The position numbers and the translations under genes were made by a program. The notes beneath the pieces are model-generated. The model was not told the DNA's origin. It worked only from the letters and a program-made list of their open reading frames with translations, and ran no database searches. From Desemzia sp. RIT 804 (lineage in GTDB: Bacteria; Bacillota; Bacilli; Lactobacillales; Carnobacteriaceae), in the NCBI RefSeq assembly GCF_016892605.1, contig NZ_JAFEMV010000003.1:248001-312000 (forward strand): a stretch of DNA of 64,000 bases, in the 5' to 3' direction. Positions 17,252 to 25,738 of the stretch are shown here, piece by piece (within the stretch, counting starts at the first letter, position 1; each line of letters starts with the position of its first letter).

Positions 17252-17400
17252 TTTATATTTGACGATTTGAATAAGCTAGAAAAGACTTTATATGTCAGCA
17301 TTTTAATGAAATTTATATTGAATGAATTTGAATAGATTTGAACCTAATGTGTTCTAATTTTGGGTTCTAAAATTGGTAGTATATTTCGTTTATTTTATTA
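17252..17400. repeat. Element left end L2 with integrase arm-type repeats
   Basis: It is nearly identical to L3 (21145-21285) over the last ~100 bp. It contains AATGTGTTCTAA (17346-17357) and TGGGTTCTAA (17361-17370). The first 12-mer is the one repeated in tandem at the right end beside the integrase gene (54619-54642). Confidence 0.82.
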
Positions 17401-17410
17401 TATAGTACTT

Positions 17411-17448
17411 AGTGCTGGCGGGTAAAAATTACCAGCACTATTTTTCTA
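17411..17448 (+). terminator. Terminator inside the middle element's left end
   Basis: AGTGCTGG ... CCAGCACT followed by ATTTTTCT. It may insulate the element from rpsI-side or neighbouring transcription. From here to 17978 there is no gene except the attachment-site relic at 17515-17552. Confidence 0.65.
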
Positions 17449-17514
17449 TAAAATAATATGACCGGTGAAAATCTTCGTTAGAATAAAATACAATATCTCA
17501 AAAAAGGTTGGGAC

Positions 17515-17552
17515 TTGAAATATTGATATAATAACTTATTAACGTTTTGAGA
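17515..17552. repeat. Partial right-end/rpsI junction relic (D3)
   Basis: CTTGAAATATTGATATAATA then ACTTATTAACGTTTTGAGAA resembles 54680-54720, which spans the inside of the element's right end and the last rpsI codons. The remainder of the rpsI copy is missing. It implies a further, eroded integration event. Confidence 0.55.
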
Positions 17553-17978
17553 ACGAACGGTGGTAAATTTCATCCTTTCCCTTCCATATAAATCCTTTAA
17601 ATCAATGTTTATAGGCAGCACTACAGGTATGTGAATTGATAGAAATGGATAGAATTGTCACCAATTAACATCCAAAATCAAAAGTGTGGTAGATAGAAAA
17701 TGAATACACAATTAAAAATTAAGCATCTCAAAGTATAGTTGCTTTTTTTACTTGCATTGATACTTCCAGATTATCATTACCACTCAACTACTTGGTTCAT
17801 AATTAACATTTTTGTGTTTACTCTCTATTTTAAAACCGTAGTTTCAGTTGTCATCAAGTTTGATTAGTAAAACGTATTTCTTATTCTCTAGTTTAATTAT
17901 AATTTATTCTCTATAAAATGTTCTTTAAATGATATAATCTAATCAAAATAAGATAATTACAGTAACGGGAGGAAAATA

Positions 17979-20564
17979 ATGTTTGCAAGCGGAACTAAAT
18001 GGATGAGAGCAGATTTCCATCTTCACACAAGAGCGGATAAAGAATTTGACTATTCTGGTGAAGATGACAGATTTATTACCGATTACGTTGAAAAATTGAA
18101 AAAAGAAGAAATTAAACTGGGAGTTATTACTAATCATAATAAATTTGACTTAGGAGAATATAAAGCTCTTAAGAAGAAAGCTAATAAAGCCAATATCACC
18201 CTTTTACCAGGAGTTGAACTGTCCGTTAAAGAAGGAGCTAATGGTATCCATTGCTTAATAGGTTTTAAAGAGACTGACTGGATAGTCGGACAAAAAGAAT
18301 TCATAAATCAATTTCTTGATGAAGTATTTAAAAATATAGCTAATAGAGAAAACGAAAATACAAGATGTAATCAAGACTTGCCTCAAGTAATTCATACTTT
18401 GAATTCATATGGAAAAGAATACTTTATTTTGATGGCTCACATAGAGCAAAAAAGTGGACTTTTACATGAATGTGATGGAGGACTTATAGAATCACTCTCG
18501 AAAAATAAAGACTTTAGAAGTCGTGTTTTAGGACTTCAAAAAGGCCGAACTAGGAGCAAAATGACACAGCTTAAACAATGGATGGGTTATGAACTGCCTT
18601 ATATTGAAGGATCTGATTGTAAATCAATTGCACAAATTGGTAAAGGAGAAAAATCTTATATAAAAATTGGCGATGGTTGTTTTGATTCTGTAATGCTTGC
18701 ATTTAAAGATTTCAAAAATCGTTTATCTTTAAAAAAATCTAATACCACTCACGGGTTTATTCAATCAATTGAATTTTTAGGTGGAAAATTAGATGGACAA
18801 AAAGTATATTTATCCCCTGAATTAAACTGTTTAATAGGAATCAGAGGAAGTGGAAAATCTAGTATCATAGAAGCGATTCGTTATGCATTGGATATGTCTC
18901 CTTCAGAATCTGATACTAGCTACAAAACTGAAGTAGTAGAAAATTTACTTGGAGCTGGTGGTCAAATTATTTTAGAGCTTCAAGATAATTTTGGCCACTC
19001 ATACAAAATAAAAAGAATCTGGGGAGAAAATCCTCATGTTACAGATATGGATAACCAAGGAATTGGAGCAAAAATAAGTTCTATCCTAAATGCTCCATTA
19101 TATTTTGGACAAAAAGATTTGTCAACAATGGATAATGGATTTGAATTAAATTTATTAGATAAAATCGTAGGTGAGACTGCTGAAACTTTCAAACTTCAGA
19201 TTGTTGATATTGAGGAGAAGATATCCACAAAACTAAAAGATTTTATTGATTTAGAAACTAAGGTAAATAACGTTGGAGAACTTAAACTAAACTTACGAGA
19301 CATAAAACATAAGATTGAAATCTTCGAAGAAAAGGGATTATCTGAAAAGTTGTCAAAACAAGTAAACTTTCAAAAGGATCAATCTGTTATTGATAAAGTA
19401 AATATTTTAGTCCAAACGTATATAAAATCTCTAGAAAAAATTCTAAAATCAGAAGAATTAGACGAGTTAACCAAGTTAAAGAAAATTAACTCAGACGAAG
19501 TTCCTGAGCTATTCAATAAACTAAAAACTGAAATAAAGAAAGTCACAGAAACTAAAAATAAAATAGTACAGATCGTTGAAGATATTAAAAATTCAAAAAA
19601 TGAAATGACCATTTTCTCAACACAAATAAAAACCATTATTGACTCTCTAGAAGAAGAATTTGCAGAAATAAAAAGAGAAATTAATATACCTAATTTAAAT
19701 CCAGATGATTTTTCTAGACTAAAAATTGAAGAAACTAAGGTACAGGAAGCTATTAGTAATATTTCAAAACAAGAAACTGAAAAAGAAAATCTTATTGTTG
19801 AGTTAAAGGATTTAGTTAATGAAAAAAATGAAGCTCTACTCAATGAGCTAAGAATCTATGAGAAAGAAATAAACAAAATCAATTCAAGTCAAGGTTCTTT
19901 AGAGTTAACTATTTCTTTTAAAGGAGACAAAAAGTACTTTTTAGAAAAATTAAAAGATTCATTTAGAGGTACCAGTGTTTCCAACAATAGTTATGAACAG
20001 TTATCTGATAACTTTTCTGATTTTACTTCTCTAATTATTGATATTCTACTCAATGAATCAAAAATTATTTCTCGAATATTACCTGATTCACATCTCACTA
20101 AAGTAAAACAAAAAGTGAGAAAAAATTACAGTTCTTATCTAAGAATTAAAACTCCTAACCTAATTACAATTAATTATCACGGGAAACCCATTACCAAACA
20201 TTCCATTGGACAAAGAGCTTCAGCATTAGTATTATTTATTCTTTCGCAAAAGGATAACAATTTGATTATGATTGATCAACCAGAAGATGATTTAGATAAT
20301 CAAGTCATTTACAACGAAATTATCAAAGAAATAAAATTTAGAAAACCAGATGTTCAATTTGTCTTTGCCACACATAATGCTAATATTCCCGTTCTAGGTG
20401 ATTCTGAACAAATAATTGCAGTATCATACGATAATGAAGAAATTAATACTGATACTGGGAGTATTGATAGCAAGCTAATTCAAAATAAAATTGTAGATAT
20501 TATGGAAGGTGGTCAAGAAGCTTTCAATAAAAGGACTGAAATTTATAACTTATGGAAAAACTGA
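17979..20564 (+). CDS. PHP-domain plus SMC/AAA ATPase, TrlF-like (putative defence protein)
   Basis: This 861-residue protein has three parts. Residues ~10-240 form a PHP-type metal-dependent hydrolase domain (ADFHLHTRAD with His 14 and 16; GVITNHNKFD; LLPGVELSV; MAHIE). An SMC/RecF-like ATPase head begins with Walker A GIRGSGKSS near residue 287. A long coiled coil (~400-660) follows, then the ATPase C-terminal half with LIMIDQPEDDLDNQVI (~762) and FATHNANIPVLGD. PHP-SMC proteins of this kind occur in defence islands and are thought to act as nucleases or tRNA-related phosphoesterases. It has a TATAAT at ~17933 and GGGAGG before the ATG. It is the only intact gene of the middle element. Confidence 0.85.
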   Translation: MFASGTKWMRADFHLHTRADKEFDYSGEDDRFITDYVEKLKKEEIKLGVITNHNKFDLGEYKALKKKANKANITLLPGVELSVKEGANGIHCLIGFKETDWIVGQKEFINQFLDEVFKNIANRENENTRCNQDLPQVIHTLNSYGKEYFILMAHIEQKSGLLHECDGGLIESLSKNKDFRSRVLGLQKGRTRSKMTQLKQWMGYELPYIEGSDCKSIAQIGKGEKSYIKIGDGCFDSVMLAFKDFKNRLSLKKSNTTHGFIQSIEFLGGKLDGQKVYLSPELNCLIGIRGSGKSSIIEAIRYALDMSPSESDTSYKTEVVENLLGAGGQIILELQDNFGHSYKIKRIWGENPHVTDMDNQGIGAKISSILNAPLYFGQKDLSTMDNGFELNLLDKIVGETAETFKLQIVDIEEKISTKLKDFIDLETKVNNVGELKLNLRDIKHKIEIFEEKGLSEKLSKQVNFQKDQSVIDKVNILVQTYIKSLEKILKSEELDELTKLKKINSDEVPELFNKLKTEIKKVTETKNKIVQIVEDIKNSKNEMTIFSTQIKTIIDSLEEEFAEIKREINIPNLNPDDFSRLKIEETKVQEAISNISKQETEKENLIVELKDLVNEKNEALLNELRIYEKEINKINSSQGSLELTISFKGDKKYFLEKLKDSFRGTSVSNNSYEQLSDNFSDFTSLIIDILLNESKIISRILPDSHLTKVKQKVRKNYSSYLRIKTPNLITINYHGKPITKHSIGQRASALVLFILSQKDNNLIMIDQPEDDLDNQVIYNEIIKEIKFRKPDVQFVFATHNANIPVLGDSEQIIAVSYDNEEINTDTGSIDSKLIQNKIVDIMEGGQEAFNKRTEIYNLWKN

Positions 20565-20683
20565 AGAATTATTAATACAGTACATTGATTAATGAAAAAA
20601 GAAGCTTGTTATTTGGATATTAACTATTCCTGCGAATATGCGACTACCAGACTACCTTTTAAAGCTACATCAAATTTTAAGGC

Positions 20684-20716
20684 ATTTGAGACACTTCCAA
20701 AGAAGTGTCTCTTTTT
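20684..20716 (+). terminator. Terminator downstream of the PHP-SMC gene
   Basis: AGACACTTC..GAAGTGTCT with a 4-base loop followed by CTTTTTCT. Strong stem and U-run. Confidence 0.8.
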
Positions 20717-20756
20717 CTATATAAAGAAGTTTTTATAAATCACTAATCTTATCCTA

Positions 20757-21126
20757 TGAAGTTTATACGATGGGATCGGTATTTCCCCACTTGCTGCCAA
20801 AAGAAACAACGTTACGTCATTATGGATAAGCGAAATTAAAAAAGAACCAATAAGTATAACCAAAAGACAGTTTCCAAATACGGATTCACTTAGGAGGCCT
20901 AACAATGCTACATGGAGGAAGTATTCCACCAATTGCAATTGATATTATTACTTTTGGATCCCCTTGCCAGAAACTATCAACTATAGGTAATCGTGAAGGT
21001 TTAGCTGGCAAGAAATCTAATCTATTTTATGAAGCAATCAGAATAATTGGAGAAAAGAGGAATGAAATCAATGGACAATATCCAACTCTAGTTATTTGGG
21101 AAAACGTTATGGAATCTCTTTCTTAA
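20757..21126 (+). pseudogene. DNA (cytosine-5) methyltransferase fragment, frameshifted and truncated
   Basis: The first frame reads LYDGIGISPLAAKRNNVTSL then WISEIKKEPISITKRQFPN, matching motif I (FDGIGGF) and motif II of C5 methyltransferases. A frameshift near 20880 moves to HLGGLTMLHGGSIPPIAI, DIITFGSPCQKLS (motif IV with the catalytic Cys in PCQ) and VIWENVMESLS (motif VI, ENV). The gene is cut at motif VI exactly at the rpsI-like junction at ~21116. The C-terminal target-recognition half is absent, so it is inactive. Confidence 0.85.
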
Positions 21127-21285
21127 AATGACCGATTATATTTAGCTATATGAATAAGCACAAAAAGATTGTATTACAGCATTTTAAAGAAACTCATATT
21201 GAATGAATTTGAATAGATTTGAACCTAATGTGTTCTAATTTTGGGTTCTAAAATTGGTAGTATATTTCGTTTGTTTTAACTGTAT
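21116..21285. repeat. Third junction: eroded rpsI duplicate (D4) and element left end L3
   Basis: CTTTCTTAAAATGACC keeps part of the rpsI-end sequence (CTTTCTTAAGACCTGG). After TTTAGCTATATGAATAAGCA the left-end block follows, containing AATGTGTTCTAA (21227-21238) and GGGTTCTAAAATTGGTAG. This is the left boundary of the complete ICE. Confidence 0.8.
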
Positions 21286-21464
21286 AATATCAAGTTGTAT
21301 GGGGGATATTTAAAATATATCCCTTTTTTATCATTTCTTAATGAAGAAAATTGGTACTCTTAATTTCCCTTTTAATTATATGAAATCCAATTATTTCTCT
21401 CATCCCCTTAAAGTATCTAGTTCTTAATCTAGGAAACTCTTATAGAAAGCTTTAGTCTTTCTCC

Positions 21465-22085
21465 TTATTTTAATGATAAATATTTATAAACCATATAATT
21501 TGATTTAGGAAATTTGTTCTCAAATCCCAAACTATGATAAAAGTTAATTAATTCAATTTGATTTAGTTCGTTTTCTATTTTTTCTATAGCAGTACTAGCA
21601 AATAATGTTAACTCTGAAAATCTTTGAACTTCCCCCCAGGCAATTGCTTTTTTCATCATGTAAGTAGCAATCCCTTGGTTTCTATACTCTTTAGCTACAC
21701 AGACCTTTTCTATCTTTGCTTGATTCTTAATAATTAATCCAAATTCCAATTTACCAATAAGCGTTGCAAAACTTTCATATTGAAGACTGAATCCTAGATC
21801 AAACATCCATTGCTCAGCCGGACAATCTAACTTATAGATATAAATTGCAGTAACATTTGTGATATCCAATTGATCAATGACTATATGGTTAGTTCCTTCT
21901 AGAATATGCTTATGATGCTCTTTACAACGTTTATCGTTTACTCTCTGTTGTTCAACTATTTTTTTATAATAAGAAAGATCTTTTATTTCTTGTTTGTAAA
22001 AAGAAAGCTCATTTAGTAATTTTTCTTTCTTAGAGTTTCGATAAAACAATAATTTTCTCTCCTTTAAACTAACTATAATTTCCAC
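21465..22085 (-). CDS. GNAT-family N-acetyltransferase
   Basis: The 206-residue protein has an N-terminal ~90 residues of basic and helical character (NSKKEKLLNELSFYKQEIKD) without a recognised domain. A C-terminal GNAT fold follows, with acetyl-CoA motif A VCVAKEYRNQGIATYMMKKAI and motif B INFYHSLGFENKF. It transfers an acetyl group to an amine; the target is unknown. It is divergent from the Thoeris genes and is the first gene inside the ICE left end. Its high AT content and cargo position suggest separate acquisition. Confidence 0.75.
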   Translation of the reverse strand: MEIIVSLKERKLLFYRNSKKEKLLNELSFYKQEIKDLSYYKKIVEQQRVNDKRCKEHHKHILEGTNHIVIDQLDITNVTAIYIYKLDCPAEQWMFDLGFSLQYESFATLIGKLEFGLIIKNQAKIEKVCVAKEYRNQGIATYMMKKAIAWGEVQRFSELTLFASTAIEKIENELNQIELINFYHSLGFENKFPKSNYMVYKYLSLK

Positions 22086-22203
22086 CTATATTATACTTAT
22101 TATTGAGAAGTGCTATAATTAAAATAACATATTTTTTGTTTTTTTCCTTAATATAATAAATTATTCCGTAAATTTGCATTACATTAAATAAAAGGAGATA
22201 GTT

Positions 22204-22788
22204 ATGAAAAAGATATTCGAACAAGGCGAATTTAAAAATTATTCTCAATATAGTTTAAATGAAGCAAGAGCATCAATAAAAAAAAGCTATCAGTTCTCAG
22301 AACCTACAACTACAATTTTTATTTCACATAAGCATGATGAACTAGAAGATCTTAAAGATATTTTAGGATTTTTGGAAAAAAATTTTGATGTGAAAGTTTA
22401 CATTGATAGTAAAGATCCTTCACTCCCAACAATTACATCAGGAGAAACAGCTTCAAGAATAAAAAAAAGAATTAATGATTGCGACAAATTTATATTACTT
22501 GCTACAAATGGAGCTATCGAATCAAAATGGTGTAATTGGGAATTAGGTTTTGGTGACGCAAAAAAGTTTGAAAAGAATATTGCCTTGTTTCCTATGAAGC
22601 CGGCAAAAACATTTGATTGGAGTTATAAAGGCTCGGAATATATGTCTATTTATCCTTATATTACGTTTTTTGATGGGTCTGAAACTGATATTGAAGGAAA
22701 CTTTGTTTCAAAAGGATATTATATTTTTACTGAAAAAAAAGATGGTACCTATATAACCCCTTTCAAAGAATGGCTTTTAGAAAAATAA
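22204..22788 (+). CDS. TIR-domain protein of a Thoeris system (ThsB-type)
   Basis: This 194-residue TIR-fold protein has FISHKHDE (residues 39-46, box 1), DVKVYIDSKD, CDKFILLATNGAIESKWCNW, and the putative NADase Glu in WELGFGD (Glu ~113). In Thoeris the TIR protein senses infection and makes a cyclic ADP-ribose signal that activates ThsA, encoded immediately downstream. It has its own ribosome binding site (AAAGGAGATAGTT). The gene differs from the second TIR gene at 24271, so the two may recognise different phages. Confidence 0.82.
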   Translation: MKKIFEQGEFKNYSQYSLNEARASIKKSYQFSEPTTTIFISHKHDELEDLKDILGFLEKNFDVKVYIDSKDPSLPTITSGETASRIKKRINDCDKFILLATNGAIESKWCNWELGFGDAKKFEKNIALFPMKPAKTFDWSYKGSEYMSIYPYITFFDGSETDIEGNFVSKGYYIFTEKKDGTYITPFKEWLLEK

Positions 22789-22831
22789 TTTTACTAGCAT
22801 TTTATAATTTAAGAACAAGGAGTGCATTAAA

Positions 22832-24250
22832 ATAGCAACTATAGAAGAATTTATACGGGAATATACTAGAGCCGTATCAGAAGGTTATGCTGCTGTATTC
22901 GCAGGTGCTGGGTTATCCAGAAGCTCGGGATATGTCAATTGGAAAGAACTTGTACGCCCACTTGCTAGAGATATCGGATTAAATGTTGATAAGGAAGATG
23001 ATTTAATTGCAGTTGCACAATACTATAAGAATGTTCGAGGAAATAGATCTGGTATTAATTCAAAAATTTTAAATGAATTTAATAAAGAAGTAGAAATTAA
23101 TGAAAATGTCGAAATTATTACTAGATTACCTATTTCAACTTATTGGACCACCAATTATGATAATCTTATAGAAAAAGGCCTAGAATTGAATGATAGAAAA
23201 GCTGACATAAAGATGACACAGCAGTCATTAGCAGATAATATTTATGATAGAGATGCTGTTGTCTATAAAATGCATGGAGATTCGAAATTACCTGCACAAG
23301 CAGTTTTAACTAAAGATGATTACGAGATTTACGAAAACGAACGCCCTCTTTTTAGAACCGTATTACAAGGTGACTTAGTGTCGAAAACATTTGTTTTTAT
23401 TGGGTTTAGTTTTGAAGATCCTAATCTAAATTACGTTCTTGGTCAAATTCGAGTTCTCTTAAAGGAATCAACTCGTGATCATTATTGCTTTTTCGAAAAA
23501 GTAAAACAAGAAAAAGGAGAAATACAAGAAGACTTCTTGTATCGAAAAGCTAAACAGAAATTACGTATAGAGGATCTGCAACGGTATGGTATACAAGCTA
23601 TTACCTTAGATAGTTATTCAGAAATTACAAACTTATTATCTGAAATTGAAAATGGATATCTCCGAAAAAATATTTTTATTTCTGGTAGTGCATCAATATT
23701 TGCAGAACCTTGGACTAAAGAGAAGTGTGAAAGTTTAGCATATTTATTATCAAAAGAACTAGTTTGCAAGAATTATAAAGTTATTTCAGGTTTTGGTTTA
23801 GGAATTGGTTCTTCTGTTGTTAATGGTGCATTAGAAGAAATTATGTCTAGTAAATTTAAACACATTGATGAACACCTTTCTTTAAGGCCTTTTCCACAAA
23901 CAATTAACGGACTTATCCCAAAAGAAGATAAATGGAAAGAATATCGAACTGATATGATCAGTCAATCAGGAATTGCTATCTTTATGTTTGGTAATAAACT
24001 TAAAGATGAAAATCCTGAGATAGCGATAGGGGTTTTAAATGAGTATAAAATTGCTAAAAAAAACAACGTCGCATTGATTCCAATCGGAAGCACTGGATGG
24101 GCAGCTAGAGAAATATTTAATGAAGTCAGTCAAAATATTTCTGATTACCCTTATTTAGAAGAACATATTGATATCCTTAGTAAAAGTAATGATCAAAAAC
24201 AATTGATTAATACTATTTTAAAAATTATAGACAGTTTACAAGTATTTTAG
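22832..24250 (+). CDS. thsA: Thoeris effector ThsA (SIR2 NADase plus SLOG domain)
   Basis: The full frame gives 472 residues. The SIR2 domain carries AVFAGAGLS (~21-29), TYWTTNYDNLIEK (Asn ~108) and YKMHGD (His ~148), matching the catalytic Asn and His spacing of known ThsA. VGFSFEDPNLNYVLG closes the domain. The C-terminal SLOG/STALD domain, which binds the signal, has IFISGSASIF, ISGFGLGIGSSVVNGALEE and LRPFPQ. Activated ThsA hydrolyses NAD+ and kills the infected cell. No ATG, GTG or TTG exists in frame before residue ~119. AAGGAG sits 9 bases before an ATA at 22832 (an ATT lies at 22826), so a non-canonical start is used, or an ATG has mutated. Confidence 0.88.
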   Translation: MATIEEFIREYTRAVSEGYAAVFAGAGLSRSSGYVNWKELVRPLARDIGLNVDKEDDLIAVAQYYKNVRGNRSGINSKILNEFNKEVEINENVEIITRLPISTYWTTNYDNLIEKGLELNDRKADIKMTQQSLADNIYDRDAVVYKMHGDSKLPAQAVLTKDDYEIYENERPLFRTVLQGDLVSKTFVFIGFSFEDPNLNYVLGQIRVLLKESTRDHYCFFEKVKQEKGEIQEDFLYRKAKQKLRIEDLQRYGIQAITLDSYSEITNLLSEIENGYLRKNIFISGSASIFAEPWTKEKCESLAYLLSKELVCKNYKVISGFGLGIGSSVVNGALEEIMSSKFKHIDEHLSLRPFPQTINGLIPKEDKWKEYRTDMISQSGIAIFMFGNKLKDENPEIAIGVLNEYKIAKKNNVALIPIGSTGWAAREIFNEVSQNISDYPYLEEHIDILSKSNDQKQLINTILKIIDSLQVF

Positions 24251-24270
24251 CATATTAAGGAGGAGAATTT

Positions 24271-24819
24271 ATGGCAATAAGACAAGTATTTTTCAGTTTT
24301 CATTTTTCGAATGATGTTTGGAGAACTGGTCAAATTAGAAATATCGGTGTTGTAGAAAGTCAACCAATTTTTTCTGATAACGGTTGGGAAAAAGTTCGTT
24401 TAAAAAGTGATACATCTATTAAATCTTGGATTGATAATGAAATGAAAAGACGATCATGTCTCGTTGTTCTTATAGGTAGCGAGACGTCTTCAAGAAAATG
24501 GGTTCGTTATGAAATTGAGCAAGCTTGGAAACAAGGAAAAGGTATTGTAGGTATCTATATTCATAATCTTGAAGATATAGAGGGCAAGCAATCTTCAAAA
24601 GGAGATAATCCATTCAAAAATTTCTGTATAGACAAAACATTTAATTATATTGCACAGCATGATTTACCCGCAGATTTTAATGAAATAAGACTTAGTTCGA
24701 TTTGTAGTACCTATGAATCAAGTTATCAAACAAGTAAGTATGTATACAAAGATATAAAAGATAATATAGAACAATTGATTGAAGAAGCTATTCAGATTCG
24801 CAATAGATACCCAAAATAA
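24271..24819 (+). CDS. thsB: TIR-like Thoeris protein ThsB (DUF1863 type)
   Basis: This 182-residue protein begins MAIRQVFFSFHFSNDVWRTG, the characteristic start of ThsB/MTH538-type TIR proteins. It continues with VGVVESQ-like strand sequence, SIKSWIDNEMKRRSCLVVLIGSE and SSRKWVRYEIEQAWKQGKG (Glu in RYEIE as candidate active residue), then GIYIHNLED and NPFKNFCI. It lies 20 bp after thsA with a good site (AAGGAGGAG). Together with 22204-24250 it makes a TIR-thsA-TIR Thoeris operon closed by a terminator at 24860. Confidence 0.85.
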   Translation: MAIRQVFFSFHFSNDVWRTGQIRNIGVVESQPIFSDNGWEKVRLKSDTSIKSWIDNEMKRRSCLVVLIGSETSSRKWVRYEIEQAWKQGKGIVGIYIHNLEDIEGKQSSKGDNPFKNFCIDKTFNYIAQHDLPADFNEIRLSSICSTYESSYQTSKYVYKDIKDNIEQLIEEAIQIRNRYPK

Positions 24820-24859
24820 ATTAACAATATCTTTCGTTAATCATTAAACGCACTATTTT

Positions 24860-24893
24860 TTAAGACGCTCAAAAATGAGCGTCTTTTTTCTTG
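24860..24893 (+). terminator. Terminator of the Thoeris operon
   Basis: AAGACGCTC and GAGCGTCTT pair around AAAAAT, followed by TTTTCTTG. It separates the cargo from the conjugation genes. Confidence 0.88.
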
Positions 24894-24924
24894 TACTAAT
24901 TTTATATCTAAAGGAGTTAATATT

Positions 24925-24993
24925 ATGATACTTATAAAACAAGTGCGCTCTCCCCCTTCCACAAGTATTACAGCATTTTTATTCAAAAACTAA
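24925..24993 (+). CDS. Putative 22-aa leader peptide of the transfer operon
   Basis: The ATG at 24925 follows AAAGGAG with ideal spacing and encodes MILIKQVRSPPSTSITAFLF KN. It lies alone ~35 bp before orf23. The strong initiation signal in front of such a short frame suggests a translated leader or a ribosome-sensing element. There is no hairpin evidence strong enough to prove attenuation. Confidence 0.45.
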   Translation: MILIKQVRSPPSTSITAFLFKN

Positions 24994-25026
24994 TTAGACA
25001 TTTAAAGAAGGAAAGAGGAAAAACAT

Positions 25027-25341
25027 ATGGAACTAAAATTTGTAATTCCAAATATGGAAGATACATTTGGCAACCTAGAATATGCTGGAGAAGGTCAAAT
25101 GGAACAACGTCGGATCAATGGTCGGATGACTACACTTTCTCGCAGCTACAATTTGTATTCAGATGTCCAACGAGCAGATGATATTATCGTGGTCCTACCA
25201 CAAGAAGCAGGAGAAAAGTTTTTTGAATCAGAAGAACCCGTTAAATTGATCAATCCACGCATTACAGTTGAAGGCTACAAAATTGGAGAACGTGGTTTCT
25301 CTAATTACCTATTACAGGCAGACGATATGGTAAAAGCATAA
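25027..25341 (+). CDS. Tn916 Orf23-like protein (DUF961)
   Basis: The 104-residue protein is of the YdcP/DUF961 family, the first conserved gene of Tn916-type conjugation modules. It has VIPNMEDTFGNLEYAGEGQ, RTYNLYS-like RSYNLYSDVQ, and ends with ANYLLQADDMVKA-like LLQADDMV. DUF961 proteins of ICEBs1 (HelP relatives are a related case) bind or help process transferring DNA, but the exact role here is not established. It is paralogous to the next gene. Confidence 0.88.
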   Translation: MELKFVIPNMEDTFGNLEYAGEGQMEQRRINGRMTTLSRSYNLYSDVQRADDIIVVLPQEAGEKFFESEEPVKLINPRITVEGYKIGERGFSNYLLQADDMVKA

Positions 25342-25354
25342 GGAGGAAAAACAC

Positions 25355-25729
25355 ATGAGACTAGCACAAGGTATTACGATTGATAAAGAAAAAACGTTCG
25401 GCCAATTAAAATTCTCTGCACTCCGGAGAGAAGTCTTTTTACAAAATGAAGATGGAACTGTTTCTACAGAAGTCAAAGAACGGACCTATGATTTAAAATC
25501 CAAAGAACAAGGACGCATGATTCAAGTCAGCTTGCCTGCTGCTGTTTCCCTAAAAGAATTTGATTATAATGCAGAAGTTGAACTGATCAACCCTATCGCA
25601 AACACAGTGGCGAATGCGACATTTCGAGGGGCCGATGTGGACTGGTTTATTAAGGCAGATGATTTGCTTCTAAAAAAACCAAAGATGACTCCCCCTACTC
25701 CAAAAGCACCTGAACCAAAAGACAAGTAG
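25355..25729 (+). CDS. Tn916 Orf22-like protein (DUF961)
   Basis: This 124-residue DUF961 protein is paralogous to its upstream neighbour: KTFGQLKFSALRREVFLQNE, RTYDLKSKEQGRMIQVSLPA, VELINPIANTVANATFRGAD and WFIKADDLLLKK. It ends in a proline-rich tail (TPPTPKAPEPKDK). It lies 13 bp after orf23 with AGGAGG before the ATG and 9 bp before the coupling protein gene. Confidence 0.88.
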   Translation: MRLAQGITIDKEKTFGQLKFSALRREVFLQNEDGTVSTEVKERTYDLKSKEQGRMIQVSLPAAVSLKEFDYNAEVELINPIANTVANATFRGADVDWFIKADDLLLKKPKMTPPTPKAPEPKDK

Positions 25730-25738
25730 GATTAGGTC

